Notes: generated by a model not told the origin, from the sequence alone. A DNA stretch of 64,000 bases from Streptomyces sp. P3 (GCA_016893485.2 JAFEKX020000001.1:5084001-5148000), one strand, 5' to 3'. Counted from the first letter of the stretch, positions 1 to 11,571 are shown. Numbers and translations: made by a program.

Positions 1-526
1 GAGCGGCCTGCCGGAGATGGGCGTGGTCGCGCGGCAGTTGTGGCGGACGGCGGGGTGCGGGCCGGGGACATGGACGTGGCGATCCTGTACGACCACTTCA
101 CCCCGTTCGTGCTGATGCAGTTGGAGGAGTTCGGGTTCTGCGGGAGGGGGAGGCGGCCGACTTCGTGGGCGAGGAGCGGTTGCCGATCAACACGCATGGG
201 GGCAGCTCGGGGAGGCGTACCTCCACGGCATGAACGGAATCGCGGAAGGCGTCCGCCAGGTGAGGGGCACGGCCGTGAACCAGATACCGGGGGCCGAGCG
301 GGTACTCGTGACTGCGGGGACGGGGGTGCCTACGTCAGGGCTGATACTCACGGGGCGCACGGGGCCTGCGACGCCGGGTGGCTTGGGGGCAGCCTCTGTC
401 GTTCGGGAGGTGCGTGCGGCTTCGGGTGCGTCGGTAGCGACTCCGGTCGGCTTGGGGGTGGCTTCTACGGTGCCTGCGACCTCGGCGGACTTGGCGGCAT
501 CCTCTACCGATCTCGCAACCCGGTGA
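1..526 (+). CDS. Thiolase-like lipid-transfer protein, C-terminal part (5' cut by window edge)
   Basis: This is the C-terminal part of a thiolase-superfamily protein of the lipid-transfer (SCPx-like) type; such proteins act on acyl-CoA substrates. Recognisable blocks are DHFTPFV, FGFCGRG, EAADFVGEERLPINTHGG and the closing GTGVPTSG. They sit in different frames: one shift lies at about 50-67, one in the G run at 146-150 and one in the G run at 198-202, the last two repaired by one extra G. After the normal thiolase ending the frame continues for about 55 Ala/Ser/Thr-rich residues and stops at 526. One extra C near 518 would carry a similar tail on to 765. The acyl-CoA synthetase 1.7 kb downstream fits a lipid context. 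The family call is fairly safe; the substrate is unknown. Confidence 0.7.
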
Positions 527-765
527 CTTCCACAGGCCTTGCGACCTCGACGCCGTCCGCCGTGCCCGTAGCCCCGGCGACTTCCACCGCCTCTGCGACC
601 CCGGTGACCTCTACCGGTCTCGCAGGTTCGGCGACCTCCCCAGCTCCACAACCCCAGTCGCCCTCACGGCCTCCGCTACCTCAAGAACCCCCACCGCTCC
701 CACCACCCTTACCGACCCCGTCACCTCCACGCCCCTTAGCTCGGACGGGTGAGCCCCAGGGGTAA
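380..765 (+). repeat. Degenerate Ala/Ser/Thr/Pro-coding low-complexity repeat
   Basis: Short degenerate units built on gcgacctcnac / ggtgacttccac recur from about 390 to 720, followed by a C-rich stretch to 765. Whichever frame is read, the translation is rich in Ala, Ser, Thr and Pro. It may be a low-complexity protein tail of the thiolase gene or an expanded minisatellite behind it. I see no other gene between 527 and 898. Confidence 0.5.
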
Positions 766-898
766 ACCCGCAGTAGCTGTTAGTCGCTCGTCCACCTTCA
801 GGAGGTGGAGCCAGCCCCACCCCTACAACCTGAGGCGGAGTTCGCTTCGGGACCTGCGGGCGATCCGCGAGTGTGGGGGTCACTCATAGCGTGGAGCC

Positions 899-1642
899 AT
901 GACCACAGCAGTCTGCACCAGCGCGCCGAACGCCTCCGCAAGGGCCGCCGCCGGAGCCACCACCCGGCCCTCAACCCGGCCTGCCCCGGGCCCGGCCGCA
1001 AGGCCTGCCTCGCGGCCCGCCGCACGGGCCACGCAGACCCGAGCCGCCCAGACCCAGGTCCAGCCCGCCCAGGCCGCTCAGGCTTCCCAGGCCCAGGGCG
1101 TCCAGCCTCACGCCGGGCGGGGGCAGGCTCAGGGGCAGATGCTCACGTACCCGTCGTTCGCGTCGTACATGAGGGCCAGGCAGCCGGTGCTGCTGCGCAC
1201 CGCGCGGTCGCTGACGGCGAACCCGTGCGACGCGGAGGATCTGCTGCAGACCGCGCTGACCAAGACGTATGTCGCCTGGGAGCGGATCGAGGACCACCGG
1301 GCGCTCGATGGTTATGTGCGCCGGGCGCTGCTGAACACGCGGACCTCGCAGTGGCGCAAGCGCAAGGTCGACGAGTTCGCGTGCGACGAGTTGCCCGAGC
1401 CGGAGACGGCCGGCGGCGCGGAGGACCCCGCCGAGCAGCAGGCGTTGCACGACGCGATGTGGCGGGCGATCGCGAAGTTGCCGGAGCGGCAGCGGGCGAT
1501 GGTGGTCCTGCGGTACTACGAGGACCTCAGCGAGGTCCAGACGGCCGAGGTGCTCGGGGTGTCCGTGGGCACGGTGAAGTCGGCGGTGTCGCGAGCGCTG
1601 GGCAAGCTGCGTGAGGATCCTGAGCTGGGCGTGGTGCGGTAG
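899..1642 (+). CDS. ECF RNA polymerase sigma factor, SigE-like family
   Basis: This 247-residue protein is a group 4 (ECF) sigma factor that would direct RNA polymerase to a specific promoter set. Sigma region 2 lies at about residues 90-150 (LLRTARSLTANPCDAEDLLQ) and region 4 at about 190-240, with the helix-turn-helix segment AEVLGVSVGTVKSAVSRAL. The start ATG at 899 follows a GGAG at 893-896. The first 80 residues are an unusual extension made of Ala, Pro, Gln, Arg and Thr with no recognisable domain; the usual ECF core begins near MLTYPSFASYM. No anti-sigma gene is adjacent. Family assignment is firm; regulon and signal are unknown. Confidence 0.88.
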   Translation: MTTAVCTSAPNASARAAAGATTRPSTRPAPGPAARPASRPAARATQTRAAQTQVQPAQAAQASQAQGVQPHAGRGQAQGQMLTYPSFASYMRARQPVLLRTARSLTANPCDAEDLLQTALTKTYVAWERIEDHRALDGYVRRALLNTRTSQWRKRKVDEFACDELPEPETAGGAEDPAEQQALHDAMWRAIAKLPERQRAMVVLRYYEDLSEVQTAEVLGVSVGTVKSAVSRALGKLREDPELGVVR

Positions 1643-2132
1643 CGAGTGGCCGTTGAAGGTGTGGCGCCGGGCCGAGCCGTGAGAGGACCCGGAGCCGGAC
1701 GTGGCGTGAGAGCAGACGCCCGCTGAAGGTGGCGCCCTCGCCAAAGGCGCGTCCCCGGCAAGCTGCCCGCGCCCCTCAGACGCAGGCTCGGTTCGTTGGT
1801 CGGCCTCCGTTAAAGGCGTCACCCTCGGCTAGTTGCGCCAGGTCCCGGGGCTGCACCTAGTGCGATACCTGGCCCTCGCTGAAGATGCGTCCCCAGTAAC
1901 CCGCGCGAGCCCTCAGCTCCGGACCTGGCGCGACAGCCGCCCCCGCTGAACACCCACCATCGGCAGCCTGCGCGCCCCTCACCCCCCTGGCACGACACCC
2001 GCCCCACTCGGACTCGGACTCGGCACCGGCACAACACCCGCGCCCCTCCGCCCCGCCCCCGGCGCCCCCACCAAACCCACCCCGCCCCCGGCGCAGCAGC
2101 CCCCGCCACCAAACTCAACCCCTCAACGTGAC
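1643..2132. other. Intergenic stretch with degenerate repeats, no gene
   Basis: The 590 bases between the sigma factor stop and the acyl-CoA synthetase start contain loosely repeated phrases such as cgctgaaggtggcg and cgcgcccctca. The right half is strongly C-rich. I see no convincing coding region. Confidence 0.5.
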
Positions 2133-2174
2133 GTGATCGATCACCCAGCCCTAGTGACATACCGTGCGGTATGT
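2133..2174. promoter_or_regulatory. Two palindromes upstream of the acyl-CoA synthetase
   Basis: A perfect 12-bp palindrome, GTGATCGATCAC, occupies 2133-2144. A perfect dyad with 8-bp arms, ACATACCG-TG-CGGTATGT, occupies 2157-2174. The second ends 58 bp before the chosen GTG start and has the size of a TetR-family operator. That assignment is an inference; no TetR gene is adjacent. Confidence 0.5.
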
Positions 2175-2232
2175 GCGCAGAATCAGCGCAACCCTTACTA
2201 CCGCGTAGGCAATGTCGCCCTGGGAGGACGCC

Positions 2233-3887
<1,655 letters not shown>

Positions 3888-3926
3888 CCCCGCGTACCGG
3901 TTCACGCCCATCAGGCTGATCACGCC

Positions 3927-3989
3927 GGACGCATCGGACGCATCGGACGCATCGGACGCATCGGACGCATCGGACGCATCGGACGCATC
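3927..3989 (+). repeat. Seven perfect 9-bp tandem repeats (ggacgcatc)
   Basis: Seven uninterrupted copies of ggacgcatc follow the acyl-CoA synthetase stop codon. Copy number is likely to vary between strains, since perfect short tandem arrays slip easily. Confidence 0.9.
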
Positions 3990-4081
3990 GGGCACACCGG
4001 TCACGCCGGTCACGGTCACACCGACCCGCCGGGCAGGGCGCCCCACGGCCCCTGCCCGGCGCACGGCCACGTCACCGTCGT

Positions 4082-4332
4082 AGCCGGAGAATTCACCGGC
4101 GCGCAGCGGGAGAACTCACCGGCGGGCAGTCGGAGAACTCACCGGCGGGCAGCTGGAGAACTCGCCGGCGCCCAGCCGGAGGTCCACCGCCGCGCAGCCG
4201 AAGAACCCACCGGCGCCCAGCCGAAGAATCCACCGCCGCGCAGCCGACAACTCACCGGCACGCAGTCGACAACCTCACCGGCACGCAGCCGACGACCTCA
4301 CCGCCGCGCAGCCGACGGCCTCACCGCCGCGC
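4082..4332. repeat. Minisatellite, about 11 units of 22-24 bp
   Basis: Units of the form agccgagaactcaccggcgc are repeated about eleven times with drift at a few positions. The array ends inside the last codons and stop of the convergent MFS gene at 4321. There are no spacers between units. Confidence 0.8.
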
Positions 4333-5527
4333 GCCCCGCGTCGCCGTAGCCCCCACCCGATCACGAGCCACACCCCCGCCACCACACACCCCGCCCCAGC
4401 CCCAGTGGCTGAACGCCGGTCCCGCCAGCGCCGAGGCGACGGCGCCGCCGGCGAAGCCCGCGACGACGTACGCCGTGTTGGCCGTCGCCGGGGTCGAGGT
4501 GGTGGTGAGGGCGAGGGTCTGGTTGGCGACGTGGGAGGCGACCAGGGCCGCGTGGATCACGATCGCGGCGACGAACAGGGCCCACAGGACGTGCCCGCCG
4601 AGCCAGAACAGCGGCACGGACACCGCCGCGAGCACATACGCGGACCGTACGACCTTCCCCGCCCCGAACCGGTCGACGAACCCGCCCGCGAGCGGAGCCA
4701 CCGCGCTGGCCGCCAGCCCGAACAGCCCGAACAGCCCGGCGGTCGCGGTCGAGAAGCCGTAGGAACCGCCGGTCGTGCCGGTCAGGAGCAGGGCCAGGGT
4801 CGTCCACAGGGCGCTCCACGCGCCGAACATGCCCGCCTGGCGCAGGCACGCGCGCCACAGGTCGGGGAGGTGCGGACCAGGCCGGGCAGGGCCGCGAGGC
4901 CGGCGAACAGGGGGCCGGAACCGCGCCGCCTCTCGGACGGGAGGATGTACGCGGTGGCCAGGCCGAGGGTGAGGGTCAGGGCGGCCGATCCGATGAAGAC
5001 GACCCGCCAGCCGTAGGCCTGGCCGACCAGGCTGCCGACGACCCGCGCGGCCACGATTCCGGTGAACAGGCCCGCTATGACCGCCGCGACATGACGGGCG
5101 CGGTGGTGGGCGGGGGCGCGTTCGGCGACCAGCGGGACGAGGAGCTGCGGTACGACGGTCGCCGCCGCCGCGACGAACACGGCGACCGCGAGGGCGGCCG
5201 TGCCGGGGGCCGCGGCACCGGCGAGCAGGGCCGCCGTGGTGGCGACGGAGAGCGCGGCGACCAGGGGGCGCCGGTTCACGCGGTCGCCGAGCGGGGCGAA
5301 GAAGAGGAGGCCGGTGGCGTAGCCGAACTGTGCGACCGACGCGATCCACGCCACGGCGGACGGGGTCGAGCCGAAGTCGTGCGCGATGAGGGGAGCAGCG
5401 GGCCCGCGAGATAGATGTTGGCGGCCGTCACGGCGGTACAGACGGCGATGAGGACGAGGAAGAGGCGGTCGGCGGCGGTGGGGGCCGGCTTCTCGACCGA
5501 CGTCTGCGGGATGGTTGCCGAGGACAT
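4321..5527 (-). CDS. MFS drug efflux transporter, repressed by the neighbouring TetR
   Basis: A 12-helix major facilitator of about 402 residues, probably exporting cationic or lipophilic compounds. Conserved segments are LFFAPLGDRVNRRPL (the loop 2-3 motif) and a long series of Ala/Leu/Val helices to the stop at 4321. The coding frame is broken twice: at about 5393 (one C restored in ctgctccccc rejoins AGPLLP to LIAHDFG) and at about 4876 (one C restored joins LVRTSP to DLWRACLRQAG). It is divergent from the TetR gene at 5847 with two operator-like dyads between them. The arrangement matches the S. coelicolor SCO4007/SCO4008 pair as I remember it. Confidence 0.8.
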
Positions 5528-5559
5528 GAGCGGTGCACTCCTTCAGACCTGCGGGACTC

Positions 5560-5725
5560 GCGAGCCGCCCGCGGAGACTCCGGGAACGCCCGCGGAGACT
5601 CCGGGAACGTCCACGGAGACTCCGGGAACGTCCATGAGGACTCTGGGAACGTCCACGGAGGCACCAGGAACGTCCGTGAGGACTCCGGTCACGTCCACGG
5701 AAACCCCGTGCACGTCCCTGAAGAC
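5560..5725. repeat. 21-bp tandem repeats in the MFS leader
   Basis: About eight degenerate units of gagactccgggaacgtccac with a period near 21 bp lie between the MFS start codon (5527) and the operator region at 5748. They would be transcribed as the 5' leader of the transporter mRNA. The right-hand units diverge more. Confidence 0.75.
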
Positions 5726-5747
5726 CCCGCCCCGGGTCGGCTCTTGC

Positions 5748-5820
5748 AACTAACTGGTTGGTTGGCAGCTCCAACAGCATGCGTTCCTCCGGAATTCCCT
5801 GTCAACCAACCAGTTGGTTA
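5748..5820. promoter_or_regulatory. Paired TetR operators between divergent tetR and MFS genes
   Basis: AACTAACTGGTTGGTTGGCAG (5749-5768) reappears as its reverse complement at 5799-5819 (ctgtcaaccaaccagttggtt) with two differences. Each half is itself nearly palindromic around CCAACCAGTTGG. The copies lie between the two start codons, with centres about 50 bp apart. This is the expected site for autorepression by the TetR encoded at 5847. Confidence 0.75.
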
Positions 5821-5846
5821 CGACCCCCGCCGAGTACCCTGGCCCC

Positions 5847-6425
5847 ATGGGAGTCAGAGACCCCGAGGCCACCAAGGCCCGGATCTTCGAGGCGGCGGTC
5901 GCCGAGTTCGCCCGGCACGGCATCGCGGGCGCCCGCATCGACCGCATCGCCGCCGAGGCCAAGGCGAACAAGCAGCTGATCTACGCCTACTTCGGCAACA
6001 AGGCGGAGCTGTTCACGCAGGTCCTCGGCCGGTCCATGCTCGACCTCGCCGTCGCGCTGCCCGTCGACCCGGACGACATCGAGGGCTGGATCGACCGGCT
6101 CATGGACTACCACGCGGCCCACCCCGAACTCCTCCGCCTCCTCTTCTGGGAGGGCCTGGAGTACGGCACCGCCGAACTGCCCGACGAGGCCGAGCGCCAG
6201 CAGCACTACGCGCTCAAGGTCGCTGCCCTCCAGGACGGCCAGGACCGGGGTGTCGTGAGCGATGTGATTCCGGCCCGCGACCTGCTCTTCCTGCTGGTCG
6301 CGATGGCCAACTGGGGTGTCGTCGTACCGCAGATGCGCCGCGTCCTGGTGGGCGCGGACGACACGGACGGCGACCGCCTCCGCGAGTCCATCAAGGTGGC
6401 GGCACGGCGCCTGGTCGCCAAGTAG
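5847..6425 (+). CDS. TetR-family repressor of the adjacent MFS exporter
   Basis: A 192-residue TetR protein. The N-terminal helix-turn-helix runs from ARIFEAAVAEFARHGIAGAR through IDRIAAEAKANKQLIYAYFG; the C-terminal two thirds is the ligand-binding helical domain. I prefer ATG 5847 to the TTG at 5814, which lies inside the operator repeat. The neighbour, operators and sequence start MGVRDPEATKARIFEAA agree with SCO4008-type multidrug-responsive repressors as I remember them. No frame problems are seen. Confidence 0.85.
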   Translation: MGVRDPEATKARIFEAAVAEFARHGIAGARIDRIAAEAKANKQLIYAYFGNKAELFTQVLGRSMLDLAVALPVDPDDIEGWIDRLMDYHAAHPELLRLLFWEGLEYGTAELPDEAERQQHYALKVAALQDGQDRGVVSDVIPARDLLFLLVAMANWGVVVPQMRRVLVGADDTDGDRLRESIKVAARRLVAK

Positions 6426-6467
6426 CCCTGTTTCAGGGCTGCTTGGCGAAGTGGACCATTTCTGGGG

Positions 6468-9400
6468 CTAGTTGGTACCGATCCGTGCCAGCAGATCCAC
6501 GATCCGCGACTGGACCTCCGTGCTCGTCGACCGCTCCGCGAGGAAGAGCACGGTCTCCCCGAGGCGAGCCGCGGCAGATCGGCCTGGTCCACCGCGGCCG
6601 TGTACACGACGAGCGGGGTGCGGTTGAGCTGGCCGTTCGCGCGCAGCCAGTCGACGATCCCGGCCCGTCGCTTGTGCACCTGGAGCAGATCCATCACGAC
6701 GAGGTTCGGCCTCAACTGCCCAGCCAGAGTCACCGCGTCGGCGTCGCTCGCGGCCCGCGCCACCTGCATCCCGCGCCGCTCCAGCGTCGCCGTCAGCGCC
6801 AGCGCGATCTCCGCGTGCTCCTCGATCAGCAGCACGCGCGGCGGATGCTGCTCGCTGTCCCGCGGCGCGAGCGCCTTCAGCAGAACGGCGGGATCGGCAC
6901 CGTAGGCCGCCTCCCGCGTCGCCTGCCCGAGCCCGGCGGTCACCAGCACCGGCACCTCGGCCGCCACCGCCGCCTGCCGCAACGACTGCAACGCCGTCCG
7001 CGTGATCGGCCCGGTCAACGGGTCCACGAACAGCGCCGCCGGGAACGCGGCGATCTGCGCGTCGACCTCCTCGCGCGAGTGCACGATGACCGGCCGGTAC
7101 CCGCGGTCGCTCAGCGCCTGCGTGGTCGTCACGTCCGGCGCGGGCCACACGAGCAGCCGGCGCGGATTGTCGAGCGGCTCGGGGGCAGCTCGTCGTCGAG
7201 CGGCTGCGGCCTGGGCGTGTCCGCGATCTCGACGGCCCCACCGGGACCGTCCAGCGGCTCCGGCCCCTCGGCCGCGTTCTCGTCCGGTGCCCCTATGGCG
7301 TACGACCGTCCGGCACCCTCGGTCATCTGCGCGAGCCGCGACTGCCCGGCCATGGACGGCTGCGCCTGCTCACCCTGCGGATGCGCCCGGCCGCCCTGCT
7401 CCCCCGCCCCGCCGGCGGGTTCGGGCCGCGTCCCCAACTTCCGTCGCCGCCCGCCCCCACCCGGCTGATGCGGCGGCGGAGTGGCGGTCGGCTGCTGCAC
7501 CTGAGCCGCCTGCCGCGTGAACGGCACCCCCTGCCCCAACGTCCGCACACTGATCGCCCGCCCCTGAGTGGAGTTGGGATCGATGGGCGCGACAGCCTCG
7601 GCAGGCAAGGGCTGAGCGGCCCGCCCCTGCGAGGCGTGGGGAGCACCGGGCACGGGAGTGTTCGGATGCGCCTCCGCGCTCGGCGCTACGGCCGTCCCGG
7701 CGCCGTTCGCCACCACGGCAGCCGGAGCCGTGCCGGGCATACCCCACCCGGCGTCGGCTGTGCGGCCGGGAGCGCCTGCGGCGGCACCGGCTCACCGGAC
7801 TGCCCCTGAACCGGGGCGACTTGACCGGGAATGCCGTGCGGCGAGACGGGCTGCCCCTGCACCGGAAGCCCCTGCGCGGGCACGGCCTGACCGGAAACAC
7901 CCTGCGGCGGAATCGGCTGACCGGGGACACTGGGCACACCGGGGACCGCTTGCCCAGGGATGCCCTGACCCGGAATCCCCTGCGGAACGACCGGCTGGCC
8001 CTGGATTCCCTGCGGCGCGACTGGCTGGCCCTGGATTCCCTGCGGAGCGACCGGCTGACCGGGGTTGCCCTGCGGCGGCACGCCCTGCGCCGGGATGCCC
8101 TGCCCGGGAGCCGCCTCCGCCGGAAGCGGCGACGGCTGACCCGCCGGTACCTGCCCCGGAGCGGCAGGATTCTGCGCGGGAGCGAGCTGCACGGCGGCAC
8201 CGGGCTGCCCGACCACCTGCCCAACTCCCTGCTGTACTACGCCCTGTTGCTGCCCGGCGCCGACCCGCGCCGGCACCCCTGCTGCCCCTGCGCTGCCGTA
8301 CCCTGCGCCGGAACCACCGCACCGGGCTGAACCGGAGCCCCGTCGACACCGACTCCCCAGTCTGCGCCTGCTGTTGAGGCTGCGGCTGGGCAACTGCCCG
8401 ACGCCGTCGCCCAGTCGGCGCACCGGCGGGATGCGGCTGAGGTGGAGTGTGATCGCCGCTCTGATCGACCGGAACGGCGTCGTGCCGCCCGTCATCACCG
8501 GGATGCCCACCCGGAACACCACCGGGAAGCTGACCCGGCACGACCGGAACCCCGGCGTCTGCGCAGCCGTGGCCGCCGACACATCCGGTGTCCGATCGGC
8601 GTCGGCCGGCGGCAACGCGAACACGGTCCGCGCCCCCGCCTCCTGCGCGGCGGCCCGCTCGGCCGCGGCGGCCAGCGCCCGCCTGCGACGCCCGGTCGGC
8701 TGCCCGTCCTCGCCACCGGAGTCGCCGGGGCCGTCGGGGCCGTCGGAGTCATCGGCGGAGCCGCTCGCGGGCAGCGCGGCCGGCAGCGCCTGCCGTTCGC
8801 CGCCCACCGGCACACCTCGCGGCGACACCGTGCCGCCCAGCCCCGTACCGGAGGCGGCGGTCCCTGCGGCATGCTCCGCCGCCGTCATCACAGCGCCCTC
8901 GGAGACCCCCTCGGACCCGCTCTCGTCACCGTCGGCCGCGCGCCCGCGCCGCCGCCCGGTGCCACCGGACGTGCCCTCGGCGCCCGCCTCCACGGCAGCC
9001 GCCGACTCGTCGCCCGCGCGCCGCCTGCGCCGGCCGGTCGGCACCGCGGCCTCGCCGCCCCCGGAGGAGTCGTCGGGACCCGGCACCTCGCTCTCAAGGA
9101 ACGCGTCCACGGAGGACCGCCGGGCCCGGCGCCTGCCGCTGGTGCCGGACGCCTGCTCGGGCAGGGCGAGTTCGGCCCCGCCAGGCGCGGCCGGAGCGGC
9201 CATCGCGCCCGCCCCGCCGCCGATCGGCACCTCCAGGACGTACGCGCTGCCGCTCATCCCGGGCACGTCGTGCGTCTGCAGCACACCGCCGTGCGCCCGC
9301 ACGATCCCGCGCACGATCGGCTCGTGCACCGGGTCTCCCCGGCATACGGCCCGCGCACCTCGATCCGTACGACCTCACCGCGCTGCGCCGCCGCCACGAC

Positions 9401-10870
9401 GACAGTGTTGTCCATGTAACCGCCCGCCGACACGGGCGAGTTGCCGGTCGCGTCGACGCCCGCGACATCCGCGACGAGATGCGCGAGCGCGGTCGCGAGG
9501 AGCGCCGGGTCGACCTCGGCCTCGATGGGCGGCGCGTGCACGGCGAACTGCACCCGCCCGGGCCCGATCAGTTCCACGGCCCCGTCGACACCGGCCGCGA
9601 CCACCGCGTCCAGCATCACTTTCGTACGGTTGAGTTCCCCGTCGCCGGTCTCCAGCCGCTGGTACCCGAGCACGTTGTCGATGAGCTGGGTGATGCGCGA
9701 GTACCCGGCGGACAGATGATGGAGTACCTGATTGGCCTCGGGCCACAACTGCCCCGCGTCATCGGCGGCCAACGCGGCCAGTTCGCGGCGCAGTTCGTCG
9801 AGGGGGCCGCGCAACGACCGTCCGAGCAGGGTGAGAAGTTGCTCGTGCCGTCCGGCCAGCTCCTCGAAGCGGTCCTTCTCGCGCTCGCCGAGAGCGGCGT
9901 ACCGCTCCTCGTTCGCCGCGAGTTCCTCCTCGTGCCGCTCCTGGAGCTCCTCCAGCTCGGTGATGTGCTTCTGGCGCAGCGAGGTCAGCTCGGAGGCGTG
10001 CTCCTCGTCGAGCCGCTCCAGCTCGTCCCGGTGCAGCTTGTCGGCGGCCTCCTTCTCCTCGGCGAGCGAGTCGTAGGGCCGCCGGTCGGTGAACGTCATC
10101 ACGGCGCCGACGAGTTGGTCGCCGTCGCGCACGGGCGCGGTGGTGAGGTCGACGGAGACCCGGTCCCCGTTCTTCGCGAACAGCACCTGCCCGCGCACCC
10201 GGTGCTTGCGCCCGGACCGCAGGGTGTCGGCGAGCGGCGACTCCGCGTACGGGAACGGCGAACCGTCCGCCCGCGAGTGCAGCACGAGCGTGTGCAGTTC
10301 CTTGCCGCCGAGATCGCTGGCCCGATACCCGAGGATCTGCGCGGCGGCCGGGTTCACGAGCACGACCCGCCCGTCGGTGTCCGTTCCTACGACGCCCTCG
10401 GCGGCGGCGCGCAGGATCATCTCGGTCTGCCGCTGGGAACGGGCCAGTTCGGCCTCGGTGTCCACGGTCCCGGAGAGGTCGCGCACGACGAGCATCAGGA
10501 GTTCGTCGGAGGTGTAGCCGTAGCCGTCGTAGGCCTGCTGGCCGTCCTCGAGGTTGGCGCTGGTGACCTCGACGGGGAACTCGGAGCCGTCGGTGCGGCG
10601 GGCGGTCATGCGGGTGGGCTTGGTCCGGCCGCGCGGGTCCATCGAGTCGGGGCGGCGCATGGACCCGGGGATGAGCCGGGAGTCGAACTCCGGCAGCAGG
10701 TCCAGCAGTCCGCGTCCGACGAGAGCGGTGCCCGGGGCCTCGAAGGCCTCCAGCGCGATGGTGTTCGCGTTGACGACGGTTCCGTTGGCGTTGACCAGGA
10801 CCAACGCGTCCGGGAGCGCGTCGAGTATGGCTGCGAGGCGAGCAGCGCCTCGGGATGGCCTGCTGCTCAC
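6468..10870 (-). CDS. Giant PAS-PAS hybrid histidine-kinase-like protein, probably catalytically degenerate
   Basis: Restored length is about 1,467 residues. Order: PAS at about 10-125 (starting AAILDALPDALVLVNANG), PAS at 140-265 (AEGVVGTDTDGRVVLVNPAA), a coiled coil at 270-335 rich in Glu/Leu, a DHp-like region, and an HATPase-like region ending in HGGVLQTHDVPGMSGSAYVL. A 650-residue disordered linker follows, Arg/Ser-rich then Pro/Gln/Gly-rich with repeated GQPVAPQGIQ. Two receiver-like domains close the protein (from RRLLVWPAPDV and RVLLIEEHAEI). The H-box reads LLGRSLRGPLDELRREL and has no histidine. The N-box (LLATALAHLVADVAG) has no asparagine. The last receiver keeps VVMDLL but has FLAERS where a Lys is expected. 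Several frame shifts break it, among them near 9330, 8500, 7740, 7175 and 6560. It probably scaffolds or senses rather than phosphorylates. Confidence 0.75.
7960..8110 (-). repeat. Pro-Gln-Gly coding repeats in the kinase linker
   Basis: In the kinase frame this DNA encodes repeats such as GQPVAPQGIQ and PGQGIPGQ. The DNA unit ccctggattccctgcgg with a variable partner is about 30-36 bp. The period is a multiple of three, so length changes would keep the reading frame. Confidence 0.7.
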
Positions 10871-11083
10871 GAGACGCTTCCTCCCTGTTACCGCACCTTT
10901 CCGACCGCGGAGGCCATCTTGCCAACCTGCCCGCGACGTGTCACGCGAGGGAGTCTAAGGGCAGTCGTCGTGCTCGCGGAGTGAGATGAGAGGGAGGTCG
11001 CACGGTGAAGTGACGTAGAACGTGTGACCGATCGTTGACCGGCCACCGATCCGCACCCTCTTCCGTAGGTGGCTCCGACGTCC

Positions 11084-11571
11084 TCAGGGGCCGGCGCCGA
11101 GGTAGGGCAGCAGCGGGACCATCGCGTTCCAGCGGGAGATCTCGCAGCCGTTGCCGCGGTCGTACGTCGTGTCGACCGGGCGGCCGGCCCAGGTGCCGGT
11201 GACATGGGCGGTGGCGGGGCCGCCGTAGATCATCGTGCACACGCTGTCCGGGGGACCGGGGCGAAGGGGTCCTTTCCCCACTGGGTGTTGCGGCCGACGG
11301 CCTCGCAGGCGCCGGTCACGTCCAGGTGGGTGCCGCCACCGGGGTGGCAGTACAGGTCGTGCGTGCCGTCGGCCGCGGTGCCCGTGTGCCGGACGGTGAC
11401 GGTGAGGTGGTCGCCGCCGGAGCGGTCCTCGTCACGGACAGGTGGTGGCGCGAGGGTGCGGGGCGCGGCGGGGACGGTCTGGGCGCGGGCGGCGGCGGAC
11501 GGCACGGCCGGCGAGCCGACGGTGGCGGCGGACGCGGCGGCGATCACGAGGAGACGCTTGACCTGCAACAT
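11084..11571 (-). CDS. Secreted subtilisin-inhibitor-like (SSI family) protein
   Basis: Small secreted serine-protease inhibitor of the Streptomyces SSI fold, about 162 residues. A signal peptide starts MLQVKRLLVIAAASAA (ATG at 11571). The mature part has LTVTVRHTG, the reactive loop CTMIYGGP and the family ending VTGTWAGRPVDTTYDRGNGC. By comparison with the SSI loop CPMVYDP, P1 is Met and P1' is Ile, which suits subtilisin- or chymotrypsin-like targets. One C is missing in the C run near 11252; restoring it joins DPFAPVP to PDSVCTMIY. It lies upstream of the giant kinase gene on the same strand; no functional link is evident. Confidence 0.82.

Noticed and set aside
4082..4332. CRISPR-like array
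   Set aside because: Units are contiguous, degenerate and have no spacers; no cas genes are present.
8588..10984. Long + strand frame of 798 codons
   Set aside because: It is the antisense of the hybrid kinase, Arg/Pro-rich without any domain; the minus strand carries PAS motifs.
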